Shown: positions 8,176 through 17,087, numbered from the stretch's first letter. The stretch: 64,000 bases of DNA from CAYQNU01 sp964419055 (GCA_964419055.1 CAYQNU010000012.1:54950-118949), one strand, 5' to 3'. The notes: generated by a model from the sequence alone, not told the origin. A program made the numbers and translations.

Positions 8176-9948
8176 TTACCTACTCCAGTTATTGTATTTT
8201 GAACCTAACAAAATTCGAAATGAAATTTCGTGATTTCCAAAATATGTACCTAGAGCATCTGATTTATTCATATCAAAACCATAAACTAACCTAAACTTAG
8301 CTGACTGAAAACCTCCAAATACTTTACCCGATTTGGCTGTAGAGCCCGTGGCGCCTACAATTAAACCTTTATATCGTAAAGAAGTTCCCAACCAACATTC
8401 TTTTTGGTCGCCAAATTTATTAAATACTACGTAAGGAGCAATAACAAAATTAGAATAAAATGATTTTTTATAATCAGTTCCTAATTGTATCGAATAATTT
8501 AAGTTATTAATCGGGCTATTTTGTTCATTCGTAGTAAGGCTATTTCCTAATAAATTACTTACATTTAATCCTCCATAAAAATACTTTCCATTATAAAAGG
8601 ATGATACGCCTAAATTATGCCATACATCTTTCTGTTTCAATTGGTTTAATCGGCTTTCAGACAAAAATAAACCAGGAGCAAACTCGATAGAATTAGATAC
8701 ATTGGTTTCATCAACCAAAACATTCATTAAGGTGTACTCTATCGTTGCAGAAATGGATTGTTCTTTTTTAAGTTCGAATTTTTGTGAATAAACAAAAGAA
8801 GCGGTAGAAACTTTAGTAGTAGAATTAAAAATGTTTGTTTGAGCATTTAAGGCAACCCCAGCTCTCAGGCGATTTACATAACTATCAATTGAAATGCCTC
8901 CAATTTGAGTATTATGTTGCGTGCCCAACCATTGATTTCTATAAAACGATTTAAGTCTTGCAAACCCAAGTTGACCAGCCAAAGAAGGATTTAAGGTAAG
9001 TGGTTGATAATTGGCAATTTCAAAGATTGGATCGTTGATATTAGTAAGCCCTAAATCCAATTTCCGCATTTTTTCAGCAAGTGACTTTTTACTATGAACA
9101 TTACTTTTAGAACCCTCTGATTCAGATATCTCAGCTACATTACTTGATTTTTCTCTTTCATCTTTTATCAATGTACTCACACCTCTAACCGAAGAATTGC
9201 GATAATCTAAAAATTTGTAATTACGCTCTTTTTGAAGGAATTTTAATTCATAACTATCGCTTCTTTTGATATCTCTATCTTGATTGGCTTCAGAAAGTAA
9301 TTTAGTCGATTTCTTTAATTTAAAAACCGTTCGCAAATTTTCTTCCAATGAGGAAGTTACCTTATTTTCCTCTACTATTCCAAGAGTCGATTGTCCAACT
9401 TTAGAATTTCCAATTGAAGTTTGGAGGTTTCTTTCAACACCAATAGGATCTGGTAAGGCTGCAGCAGGTATGGTTTGCACTATGTTTCCATTCAAGGCAG
9501 GGTCAAATAAAATTATAGAATTATTAAATGATGATGTTTCTCCATTATCAGATAATTTATTCAAAAAACTAAAGGAATATGGTTGTATAGATTGTGTGGT
9601 ATAATCCTTTTTAAAATAAGTGATGGATTTATCTTCCACAGAATTAGTTGAAAGTTCCCTAAAACTCCAATAACCTATGGATGATAACATTACCAATGTC
9701 AATATTGAAGCCGCAACTCTAAATGTGGCTGTTTCATAAAAGGCAACTTTTGCATACAACTCAACAGGTGCAATATAAGCTGGAATATCTGAGTCATTGG
9801 TGTAAGCTTCCGACCATGATTTAAAATCATCTTGATATTCGGGGTGATTTAAAACAAATTGCTCTAACTCTTTGCGTTCAAGAACCGTCAATTCACCTTC
9901 GAAATAATCGAAGAACCATTTTTCAATATTTTGACTGTTGATGATCAT
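8176..9948 (-). CDS. Anti-sigma-like protein fused to a PorP/SprF-like outer-membrane barrel
   Basis: A 590-residue protein in three parts. Residues 1-75 are a soluble, acidic helical segment beginning WFFDYFEGEL and ELEQFVLNHPEY, typical of Bacteroidota anti-sigma factors that hold an ECF sigma factor in the cytoplasm. Residues about 76-95 are a single membrane helix. About 200 residues of low-complexity, Ser/Lys/Glu-rich sequence follow, suited to crossing the periplasm. Residues about 301-590 match the PorP/SprF barrel of the next gene (opening PLTLNPSLAG then FYRNQW, paralleling PLYLNPAFAG and NYRNQWP). The ATG overlaps the sigma gene stop by four bases (ATGA). Together this predicts one chain reaching from cytoplasm to outer membrane. 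From memory, dual-membrane-spanning anti-sigma factors (Dma) are known in Bacteroides; the PorP/SprF-type barrel is what links this one to type IX secretion. Function is inferred. Confidence 0.85.
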   Translation of the reverse strand: MIINSQNIEKWFFDYFEGELTVLERKELEQFVLNHPEYQDDFKSWSEAYTNDSDIPAYIAPVELYAKVAFYETATFRVAASILTLVMLSSIGYWSFRELSTNSVEDKSITYFKKDYTTQSIQPYSFSFLNKLSDNGETSSFNNSIILFDPALNGNIVQTIPAAALPDPIGVERNLQTSIGNSKVGQSTLGIVEENKVTSSLEENLRTVFKLKKSTKLLSEANQDRDIKRSDSYELKFLQKERNYKFLDYRNSSVRGVSTLIKDEREKSSNVAEISESEGSKSNVHSKKSLAEKMRKLDLGLTNINDPIFEIANYQPLTLNPSLAGQLGFARLKSFYRNQWLGTQHNTQIGGISIDSYVNRLRAGVALNAQTNIFNSTTKVSTASFVYSQKFELKKEQSISATIEYTLMNVLVDETNVSNSIEFAPGLFLSESRLNQLKQKDVWHNLGVSSFYNGKYFYGGLNVSNLLGNSLTTNEQNSPINNLNYSIQLGTDYKKSFYSNFVIAPYVVFNKFGDQKECWLGTSLRYKGLIVGATGSTAKSGKVFGGFQSAKFRLVYGFDMNKSDALGTYFGNHEISFRILLGSKYNNWSR

Positions 9949-10433
9949 GCTACGAGTACAGATAGGTCTTTTAATTGTTCTTTTACTTTAAGGCGTGCTC
10001 TGAATAAATAAACTTTTACTTGTGCTTCATTGAGTCCAAGTATCTCTCCTATTTCATCATACGCATACCCTTCTAAATCTCTCAACAATAAAATCGAACG
10101 TTGAACGTCCGATAATTGCAATAAAGATTTTTCAAGTAAATCTTGCAGTGCTAGGTTGGGTTGATGGCTGCTTGGAACATTAAATTTAATGTCTTCAAAA
10201 CTGTCCATAATGTTTTTCTTCTTTGTAAAATTGACTAATGCATTGTGCATGCAGGTAAAAAGCCAAGATTTACATTTTTCAACCAAAACATTATTTCTCA
10301 TTTCCCATAACTTTCCGTAAACATCTTGAACGAGGTCTTTAGCATCTTGCTCATTTTTCAACCACTTGAAAGCATATCGAAATAGTCTTTCAGAGTAATC
10401 AGCAACAGCGCTATTGTATTCGTTTTTATTCAA
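9945..10433 (-). CDS. ECF (sigma-70 family) RNA polymerase sigma factor
   Basis: A 162-residue extracytoplasmic-function sigma factor that would direct RNA polymerase to a small regulon when released from its anti-sigma partner. Region 2 covers about residues 8-75 (LFRYAFKWLKNEQDAKDLVQ, a typical -10 recognition and core-binding stretch) and region 4 about 95-155, with the helix-turn-helix GYAYDEIGEILGLNEAQVKVYLFRAR. No ATG is available; the TTG at 10433 is the likely start. It is translationally coupled (ATGA) to the anti-sigma/barrel gene, the classic arrangement for a cognate pair. A direct repeat at 10444-10491 upstream may be its own promoter or operator. Confidence 0.93.
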   Translation of the reverse strand: MNKNEYNSAVADYSERLFRYAFKWLKNEQDAKDLVQDVYGKLWEMRNNVLVEKCKSWLFTCMHNALVNFTKKKNIMDSFEDIKFNVPSSHQPNLALQDLLEKSLLQLSDVQRSILLLRDLEGYAYDEIGEILGLNEAQVKVYLFRARLKVKEQLKDLSVLVA

Positions 10434-10443
10434 AATAATTTTA

Positions 10444-10491
10444 CAATTAAGTTACCTAAACACACAAGTGAAACAATTAACTATACCTAAA
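10444..10491 (-). promoter_or_regulatory. Direct repeat upstream of the sigma-factor gene
   Basis: Two near-identical 17-18 base copies (CAATTAAgttACCTAAA at 10444-10460 and CAATTAActatACCTAAA at 10474-10491, plus-strand reading) occur 30 bases apart just before the sigma gene. They could be an autoregulatory ECF promoter or a binding site; no TAnnTTTG element was found here. Confidence 0.45.
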
Positions 10492-10596
10492 AGTTACAGC
10501 TCGTGCTAAAAATAATTTACCAAAAATATAAATTATTCCTCAAACCTATATAAATAAAGAACTTTTATTTTTAAAATAATTAATTTAAAATGCTTT

Positions 10597-10630
10597 TTTG
10601 GACTGTTTGTCCATTTTTTTTTTACTTTTG
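10597..10630 (+). promoter_or_regulatory. Promoter of the acyl-CoA ligase gene
   Basis: TTTG (10597-10600) and TACTTTTG (10623-10630) are spaced by 22 bases. The -7 lies 36 bases before the ATG at 10667 and excludes the longer in-frame start at 10598. Confidence 0.7.
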
Positions 10631-10666
10631 TCTACACAATTTGAAACTGAAAATACCAAAATAATC

Positions 10667-12424
10667 ATGGAAGAAATAAAAAGAATTTTCGATATTCCAG
10701 CTTATCAAGCAAAGAAATATCCTCAAGAAGTTTGCTTTGCAGGTAAGGAAAATGGAAAATGGAAAACAATGTCAACCAAAGAGTATATGACATTGTCTAA
10801 TCAAATGAGTCACGGACTTAGAAAATTAGGTATTCAGCCAGGTGATAAAATTGCCATTATTAGCAACAATAGACCTGAATGGAATGTGGTAGATATGGGG
10901 ACTTTACAAATTGGAGCCATTGATGTTCCCGTTTATGCCACCATTACAGAAGAAGATTATAAATTCATTTTTAATGACGCAGGTGTAAAATTGTGTTTTG
11001 TATCTGATCAAGATTTGTTCAATAAAGTTTCTCACATTAAAGATGCTGTTCCTACCTTATCTGAAGTTTACACTTTCAACAATGTTCCAGGTGCTAAAAA
11101 TTGGAAAGAAGTGTTGGACTTGGGAAAAGAAGGAAATGATGCCGATATAAAAGCCATTCAAGACGGTATAAAAGAAACTGATTTAGCTACTTTAATATAC
11201 ACTTCTGGTACTACTGGTTTGCCTAAAGGGGTAATGTTGAGCCATCAAAATTTGGTAGAAAACGTTAAAGGAAGTTTCCCAAGATTACCAGTCGATAGCA
11301 ATGGAAATGGATTGAGCTTTTTGCCTTTGTGTCACGTGTATGAACGTATGATTACCTATTTGTATCAAACAACTGGTGTTTCGTTGTATTATGCCGAATC
11401 AATAGATACTATTAAAGCTAATATTGTAGAGGTAAAACCGCAAGTTTTTACAGCGGTACCGCGTTTATTAGAAAAAGTTTATGATGGTATCATTAAAGGT
11501 GGAACCGAATCTGGAGGAATAAAAGCCAGTATTTTTAAATGGGCTGTTGGTTTAACAGATACTTATGAGGTTGGTAAACATCCTAGTTTCCAACGAAAAT
11601 TGGCTGATAAATTGGTTTACAGTAAAATTCGTGAGAAATTGGGAGGAAATATTCAAGCCATTGCCAGTGGTGGAGCGGCATTACAACCTCGATTAGCTCG
11701 TTTTTATACTGCCATTGGATTGCCCGTTTTTGAGGGGTACGGACTTACAGAAACTTCACCGGTTATTTCAGTAAATGCAGCAGGTACTGGAATTCGTTTT
11801 GGAACAGTAGGTAAAAAACTACATAATGTAGAAGTTAAAATTGCAGAAGATGGTGAGATTTTAACTAAAGGTCCTTGTTTGATGATGGGATATTATAAAC
11901 GTCCTGATTTAACTAGTGAAGTTATCGATTCTGAAGGCTGGTTCCATACAGGAGATATTGGTGAAATATCAAATGATGGTTTCTTAAAAATTACGGATCG
12001 TAAAAAAGAAATGTTTAAAACTTCTGGTGGAAAATATATTGCTCCTCAACCTATTGAAAATAAATTTAAAGAATCTAAATTTATTGAACAAATAATGGTT
12101 ATTGGTGAAAATAAAAAACACCCTTCTGCATTGATTGTTCCTAATTTTGAATATGTAAAAATGTGGGCAAAAGACAATAACATTACTTTAGGTGCAACTA
12201 ATAAGGACATAATAAAAAATAAAGAAGTAATTGAAATCATTAACAGTGAGGTAAATCATTACAACTCTTATTTTGGTAATTGGGAGCAATTGAAAAAGTT
12301 TGAATTACTGGAAAAAGAATGGACAGTTGAATCTGGTGAATTAACACCAAAATTGAGCTGCAAACGTAAAGTTATTCATCAAAACAATGCAGCCCTAATT
12401 GAAGGGTTGTATGCTGAAGGATAA
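10667..12424 (+). CDS. fadD: Long-chain fatty-acid-CoA ligase (AMP-forming)
   Basis: A 585-residue acyl-activating enzyme that forms an acyl-AMP and then the CoA thioester of long-chain fatty acids. All hallmark motifs are present: the P-loop YTSGTTGLPKG, the GYGLTETSPV adenine-binding motif, the WFHTGDIG motif with the conserved aspartate, DRKKEMFKTSGGKYIAP around the hinge, and a C-terminal domain. The sequence type is that of the FAA1/Bacteroidota long-chain ligases. It stands alone with its own promoter (10597-10630) and terminator (12444-12476), so it is probably a housekeeping lipid-activation gene. Chain-length preference cannot be read from the sequence. Confidence 0.93.
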   Translation: MEEIKRIFDIPAYQAKKYPQEVCFAGKENGKWKTMSTKEYMTLSNQMSHGLRKLGIQPGDKIAIISNNRPEWNVVDMGTLQIGAIDVPVYATITEEDYKFIFNDAGVKLCFVSDQDLFNKVSHIKDAVPTLSEVYTFNNVPGAKNWKEVLDLGKEGNDADIKAIQDGIKETDLATLIYTSGTTGLPKGVMLSHQNLVENVKGSFPRLPVDSNGNGLSFLPLCHVYERMITYLYQTTGVSLYYAESIDTIKANIVEVKPQVFTAVPRLLEKVYDGIIKGGTESGGIKASIFKWAVGLTDTYEVGKHPSFQRKLADKLVYSKIREKLGGNIQAIASGGAALQPRLARFYTAIGLPVFEGYGLTETSPVISVNAAGTGIRFGTVGKKLHNVEVKIAEDGEILTKGPCLMMGYYKRPDLTSEVIDSEGWFHTGDIGEISNDGFLKITDRKKEMFKTSGGKYIAPQPIENKFKESKFIEQIMVIGENKKHPSALIVPNFEYVKMWAKDNNITLGATNKDIIKNKEVIEIINSEVNHYNSYFGNWEQLKKFELLEKEWTVESGELTPKLSCKRKVIHQNNAALIEGLYAEG

Positions 12425-12443
12425 ACTATTATAACTAATTTTA

Positions 12444-12476
12444 GGGAGTTGAACATTTGTTGACTCCCTTTTTTTT
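12444..12476 (+). terminator. Terminator after the acyl-CoA ligase gene
   Basis: GGGAGT (12444-12449) pairs with ACTCCC (12463-12468), with further pairing inside, and is followed by an eight-base T run. Confidence 0.85.
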
Positions 12477-12504
12477 GTTCAAACTTTTTGTAGATTTGCA
12501 TAGA

Positions 12505-13335
12505 ATGAAACCTTACACACCAATAGGAATATTTGACTCAGGATTCGGAGGACTTACCGTTTTGAAAGAAATTGTAAACCGCCTTCCTCAATACGATTAC
12601 GTATACATAGGAGATAATGCCCGCACACCCTATGGAAACAGATCGTTTGAAACGGTATATGAATATACATTGCAAGCCGTTAAAACATTTTTTGAAATGG
12701 GTTGCGAATTAGTCATAATAGCATGTAATACAGCTTCAGCAAAAGCATTGCGAACTATTCAACAAAAAGATTTACCTTTACTTGGTCCAAATAAACGTGT
12801 TTTAGGGGTTATAAGACCCAGTGTAGAGGAAATTGGTAACTATTCGAAAACTCGTCATATTGGAATTTTAGGAACTCCTGGAACGGTAAATTCTCAATCA
12901 TACGTAATTGAAATTAACAATCATTTTCCTGATATTAAAGTTGTTCAAGAGGCTTGTGCTATATGGGTTCCATTAATTGAAAATAATCAATTTGACAATC
13001 CTGGAGGAGCCTATTTCATTCAGCATCATCTTAATCAATTACTTTCCCAAGATTCTAAAATTGATACCATTATATTGGGGTGTACTCATTATCCTATTAT
13101 CGCTGAACACATCAAACAATATTTACCTGATCATATTACTGTTTTGAGTCAAGGAAAACTGGTTGCAGAAAAATTAGCTGATTACTTAACACGCCATAAA
13201 AATTTGGCCGAAAAATGCTCGGAAGGAGGGACTGTGCATTATTTTACAACCGATAATCCATCAATATTTGACGAAAGAGCCACTATATTTGTTGGTAAAC
13301 CAATCACTTCTGAACGCATAACCTTAGTTAAATAA
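12505..13335 (+). CDS. murI: Glutamate racemase
   Basis: A 276-residue cofactor-independent racemase that makes D-glutamate for peptidoglycan. It opens with GIFDSGFGGLTVL and carries both catalytic cysteines in their motifs, ACNTAS (about residue 75) and LGCTHYP (about residue 190). The ATG at 12505 fits the family start; a longer in-frame start at 12457 would run through the upstream terminator. A TAGATTTG sequence at 12491-12498 fits the -7 consensus and would give an almost leaderless transcript, though its -33 (TTTG, 13 bases away) is poorly spaced. With murB at 2 kb, it is one of two unlinked wall-precursor genes here. Confidence 0.95.
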   Translation: MKPYTPIGIFDSGFGGLTVLKEIVNRLPQYDYVYIGDNARTPYGNRSFETVYEYTLQAVKTFFEMGCELVIIACNTASAKALRTIQQKDLPLLGPNKRVLGVIRPSVEEIGNYSKTRHIGILGTPGTVNSQSYVIEINNHFPDIKVVQEACAIWVPLIENNQFDNPGGAYFIQHHLNQLLSQDSKIDTIILGCTHYPIIAEHIKQYLPDHITVLSQGKLVAEKLADYLTRHKNLAEKCSEGGTVHYFTTDNPSIFDERATIFVGKPITSERITLVK

Positions 13336-13370
13336 TTAAATTTCTGAATTATCTAGTTATTTCGTAAACT

Positions 13371-13661
13371 ATTATAAATAGTGTATACACTTTCTCTAAT
13401 TACCACATAGCTAACATAGGTACATAGAATTTGAAACTTAAAAGCTTAAGATAGAAGCTTCGCATTTTCACATAGTTAACTATTAAAACGAAGTTTTTCT
13501 ATTTTTAAGCTTTTGTATATCAACCAAATCTATGTTCCTATGTTGATAACAAAAATCAAAGTAGTATTCCATTAAAAAAATCAACTGTTTTAAAGAAACA
13601 TGTCTGCTAAAAGAAAGCGTTTCAATTAAAATGCGAAACACATGGGGGAATTCAATTAAAT
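13371..13661 (+). repeat. Dispersed intergenic repeat, copy A
   Basis: About 290 bases that match copy B (46069-46356) along their whole length in the same orientation, by eye about four bases in five. The left part folds as a long imperfect hairpin: outer arms TACCACATAGCTAACATAGG (13401-13420) and CTATGTTCCTATGTTG (from 13530), inner arms AAAAGCTTAAGATAGAAGC (from 13440) and its near complement at 13489-13514. The right part (from about 13551) is unpaired but also shared. It fills the gap between convergent murI and the FadL-like gene. No open frame. It could be a MITE-like element or a structured RNA. Confidence 0.75.
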
Positions 13662-13712
13662 TTTAATGTTCCAATCCTTTTATCGGAGGTAATTTGAAAA
13701 ATGGAATTAAAC

Positions 13713-13748
13713 AAAAAGAGCTTTAGAAAATAATCTAAAGCTCTTTTT
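13713..13748. terminator. Strong bidirectional terminator
   Basis: A perfect 15-base stem (AAAAAGAGCTTTAGA at 13713-13727 with its complement at 13734-13748) whose ends supply a T run on either strand. It lies just past the stop of the leftward FadL-like gene. Confidence 0.88.
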
Positions 13749-13772
13749 ATATCTTAAATATATGCAAATGAA

Positions 13773-15260
13773 TTAAATTCTAAATCTTAAGAAACCAGTA
13801 CTAAAAGATAATGTTGGTCCATTTTGAGTGAAAAAGGTAACCACATCTCTTGAAGCAATACCCGCTTCCCATGTTCCCGAAGGAACAACAAATGTTACTC
13901 CTAATGGAATACTAAAATCATAATTTCCACCAGTTAAAAAACCTGCAGAAATTCTTACCCAAGGTAATGGTTTAATATCACCTCCAATACCAATGATGGC
14001 TCTTTCAAATTGAGCTGGCGATTGAACAGCAGGTATAATGATATCAAAACCAATTTGAGCGATTTCTTTTATCATTAAGCTTGACCCAAAACGAACCGTT
14101 GTAGGCAAAGCTGTTTTACGTTCGGTCAAACCATCCCACTGAAATAATCCATCTTCACCTCCCAAATCTTTAATCCCTTCGGCAAAATTAAAGTTATTTA
14201 ACCCATCACTTTCAGTATCGAAAACAAGTGTATCTTTCATTGAATATACGTTTCCTTTCCAAGTCATTGATCCAATATTGGTAGCAGCAATCGCAATTTT
14301 CAATTTATTTTTAATCAAAAAATCAACACCAAAATCTGCTCCAAATCCATTTCCTACAGGTTTAGGCATTTTTGAACCACCTTGAGTAATTGTGCTTGGA
14401 TTAAGGGAATCTGCACCTCCATAATTGATTGGAAATATTGGCGAAATAGCTGAAAATGCATCTAATTTGTTATTTTCCGACTTTACATCAATCATGGCAA
14501 ACCCTTGAATATATTTTAATCCAATACCTGCAAAAACTTCAAATGAATCATCTTTTCCAAAAACCTTTCTTCCATAAGAAAGATTGTACTCACGTGACCA
14601 AGAAGCTCTCATCTCAGAACCATTCATAATTTGTCCTATGTACTGAGGAATATTAGCGAACCCAGATATAATATTGGCAATAGAATCAGGATCTTGCATA
14701 TTAGGATTATTGGCAATTACAGTAGTATCTACACCATTGGAATAGACTAAACTATCAAACATGGTTGAGCGTTTACCTAAAAACAATAATTCACTAGCTT
14801 TATCACCTAATTTAGAATAAAAACTAACGTTATCATTAATTCTAAAAGCAATTCCACCAAATTTTTCGGTAGCAAAACTAAATCCAAAAACGCCCAAATC
14901 CATATTCATTCCAAGTCCTGAATTGGCGAAAGATTTGGCTGCTTCTTGTTTTTGAGCATAGGTCCAATTTTCAGTAGTTTGACCTTTTATAGAGTTGCGA
15001 ATTTCAGCTCGTAATTCTTCTTTAGACAACGCTTCTGAATGTAAAGAAAAAGTCATTTCAGTAAATCCAAATGTAACTTTTTTATCTTCAAATTCTGCGT
15101 GCCATCCCAAATTTGCTGGATTTATTCCGCATGCTTGATAATCGGTCACAAATGATGTTGCTCCACCCCTACCTGTGGAAGTAAATGAACTGATTTCATA
15201 TTGTGCATTTGCCTGTTGAATGCTGATAACTGCGGCAGAAAAAAGTAGTATTTTTTTCAT
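13773..15260 (-). CDS. FadL/OmpP1-like outer-membrane beta-barrel protein
   Basis: A 495-residue exported protein with a signal peptide (residues 1-19, ending NAQ) and an N-terminal segment GRGGATSFVTDYQACGINPANLG, reminiscent of the small plug region of FadL-type transporters (asymmetric barrel, NPAxL motif). The rest alternates beta strands and ends in an aromatic-terminated strand (GFLRFRI), normal for outer-membrane barrels. It resembles a Bacteroidota family annotated as DUF5723 (from memory). The substrate is unknown; transport of hydrophobic molecules is only suggested by the FadL likeness. It has a -7 promoter element at 15280-15287 and a strong terminator. Confidence 0.7.
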   Translation of the reverse strand: MKKILLFSAAVISIQQANAQYEISSFTSTGRGGATSFVTDYQACGINPANLGWHAEFEDKKVTFGFTEMTFSLHSEALSKEELRAEIRNSIKGQTTENWTYAQKQEAAKSFANSGLGMNMDLGVFGFSFATEKFGGIAFRINDNVSFYSKLGDKASELLFLGKRSTMFDSLVYSNGVDTTVIANNPNMQDPDSIANIISGFANIPQYIGQIMNGSEMRASWSREYNLSYGRKVFGKDDSFEVFAGIGLKYIQGFAMIDVKSENNKLDAFSAISPIFPINYGGADSLNPSTITQGGSKMPKPVGNGFGADFGVDFLIKNKLKIAIAATNIGSMTWKGNVYSMKDTLVFDTESDGLNNFNFAEGIKDLGGEDGLFQWDGLTERKTALPTTVRFGSSLMIKEIAQIGFDIIIPAVQSPAQFERAIIGIGGDIKPLPWVRISAGFLTGGNYDFSIPLGVTFVVPSGTWEAGIASRDVVTFFTQNGPTLSFSTGFLRFRI

Positions 15261-15279
15261 AAATTGTTTATTGGTTGAC

Positions 15280-15287
15280 CAAAATTA
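15280..15287 (-). promoter_or_regulatory. -7 element of the FadL-like gene
   Basis: TAATTTTG on the minus strand, 19 bases before the ATG at 15260. No clear -33 element at normal spacing. Confidence 0.55.
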
Positions 15288-15340
15288 GGTTTTTATTTTG
15301 AAAGTAATAAGATTGTAACCTATTTTTCAATACTATTTTA

Positions 15341-15370
15341 AATTACATTTTGTTTAACCAAAATGTAATT
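15341..15370. other. Perfect 12-base palindrome between fhs and the FadL-like gene
   Basis: AATTACATTTTG (15341-15352) and CAAAATGTAATT (15359-15370) are perfect inverted repeats around a six-base loop. It lies 28 bases past the fhs stop and 53 bases upstream of the -7 element of the next gene. It could end fhs transcription (the minus-strand T tract is weak) or bind a dimeric regulator. Confidence 0.5.
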
Positions 15371-15398
15371 CCAAGTTCTATTTACTTAATAACTCTTG

Positions 15399-17087
15399 TT
15401 AACTCAAACCCGAAATAACACCATTATTGTCAATCGTCATTCCTTCGCTGGCGGGAACTACAGGTAGACCTGGCATACGCATCATATTTCCTAAAATAGG
15501 TATGATGAATCCTGCTCCTGCGGCAAATTCAAATTCTCTCACGCTCACAGTAAAATCTGTTGGTCTACCCACTTTAGATTCGTCATCTGAAAATGATTTT
15601 TGTGTTTTAGCCATACAAATCGGCAATCCACTCATCCCTAATGATTCTATTGTTTTTAAATCTGTCAAGGCTTGTTTGCTGTAATCTACACCATCGGCTC
15701 CGTAAATTTCACGAGCAATGATTTCAATTTTAGTTTTGATTGGCATACTCCAATCATACAATGGTTTGTAGCTATTTTTTCCTCCTTCCACTTCGGCAAC
15801 AACTGCAGTTGCTAAATCGGTCATGCCATCACCTCCCATTGCCCAACCACGAGCTACAACGGCCTTCACACCCATTGAAGCACATTTTTGCTGAATCAAT
15901 TTCACTTCTTCCTCACTATCCGTTGGGAATGCATTGATGGCCACAACAGGGTTTAATCCAAATTTTTTACAATTTTCGATGTGTTTTTCTAGGTTTTCAA
16001 AACCTTTGGTTACTTTTTCAACGCTGGGTGTATTGTACTCTTCTTTTTGAGCACCACCGTGATGTCTTAAGGCTCTGATGGTAGCAACTAAAACTAATGC
16101 TTTTGGTTTTAATCCTCCCGAAACACATTTAATATCCAAAAACTTCTCTGCACCTAAATCAGCCCCAAATCCAGCTTCTGTCACTACATAATTAGATAAC
16201 GACAAGCCCATTTTTGTTGCTAAAATAGTATTCGTTCCTTGAGCAATATTAGCGAAAGGTCCTCCATGAATAATAGCAGGATTTCCTTCCAATGTTTGCA
16301 CTAAATTTGGCTTAATGGCATCTTTCAATAAAATAGCCATTGCATTTTCTGCTTTCAAATCTCTTGCATAAACAGGCTTTTTAGCAAATGTAAAACCTAT
16401 GAAAATGTTACCTAAACGCGTTTTTAAATCTTCAAAATTTTCGGACATACACAAAATGGCCATTACTTCAGAAGCAGGAGTAATATTAAAGCCATCTTCT
16501 CTAGGGATGCCATTGGCTGTTCCTCCCAATCCAATTGTAATTTGACGTAATGAACGATCATTCATATCCATTACTCGTTTCCAAACAATGGTTCTAGGGT
16601 CGATGCCTAAATTATTGGTTTTGTTCTGTATATTATTATCAATCAATGCTGAAAGTAAATTATTCGCTTTTTCAATAGCTGAAAAATCACCTGTAAAATG
16701 CAAGTTAATATCTTCCATTGGTACCACTTGAGCATATCCTCCACCAGCAGCACCACCTTTCATTCCAAATACAGGACCAAGTGAAGGTTCACGCAATACT
16801 ACTGTGGCTTGTTTACCAATTTTATTCAATCCCTCTGTCAAACCGATGGATGTAGTCGTTTTACCTTCACCTGCAGGAGTGGGCGTAAGAGCCGAAACCA
16901 ACACCAGATTATTTTGAGCTATTTTTTGTTCGTCAATAAACATCAATGGTAATTTTGCTTTGTATTTCCCATACATTTCAATATCATCTTCTTCAACTTT
17001 TAATTTTGAAGCAATGTTTTTGATATGATCTAATTTAGCAGCTTGAGCTATTTCGATATCACTAAAATTGTGCGTGCGCAATTCCAT
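15399..17087 (-). CDS. fhs: Formate-tetrahydrofolate ligase
   Basis: A 562-residue enzyme that joins formate to tetrahydrofolate at the cost of ATP, giving 10-formyl-THF for purine and one-carbon metabolism. The P-loop TPAGEGKTT (about residue 65), the REPSLGPVFGMKGGAAGGG motif and the HGGPFANIAQG motif are characteristic, and the length matches the family. The ATG at 17087 is preferred over an upstream in-frame start at 17114, because a -7 element occupies 17112-17119 and family members begin MELR-like. It is monocistronic. fdhD, also concerned with formate, is 44 kb away. Confidence 0.97.
   Translation of the reverse strand: MELRTHNFSDIEIAQAAKLDHIKNIASKLKVEEDDIEMYGKYKAKLPLMFIDEQKIAQNNLVLVSALTPTPAGEGKTTTSIGLTEGLNKIGKQATVVLREPSLGPVFGMKGGAAGGGYAQVVPMEDINLHFTGDFSAIEKANNLLSALIDNNIQNKTNNLGIDPRTIVWKRVMDMNDRSLRQITIGLGGTANGIPREDGFNITPASEVMAILCMSENFEDLKTRLGNIFIGFTFAKKPVYARDLKAENAMAILLKDAIKPNLVQTLEGNPAIIHGGPFANIAQGTNTILATKMGLSLSNYVVTEAGFGADLGAEKFLDIKCVSGGLKPKALVLVATIRALRHHGGAQKEEYNTPSVEKVTKGFENLEKHIENCKKFGLNPVVAINAFPTDSEEEVKLIQQKCASMGVKAVVARGWAMGGDGMTDLATAVVAEVEGGKNSYKPLYDWSMPIKTKIEIIAREIYGADGVDYSKQALTDLKTIESLGMSGLPICMAKTQKSFSDDESKVGRPTDFTVSVREFEFAAGAGFIIPILGNMMRMPGLPVVPASEGMTIDNNGVISGLS

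Noticed and set aside
9284..9604. 106-residue frame opposite the anti-sigma/barrel linker
   Set aside because: No promoter, no family resemblance, and it is opposite a low-complexity coding region.
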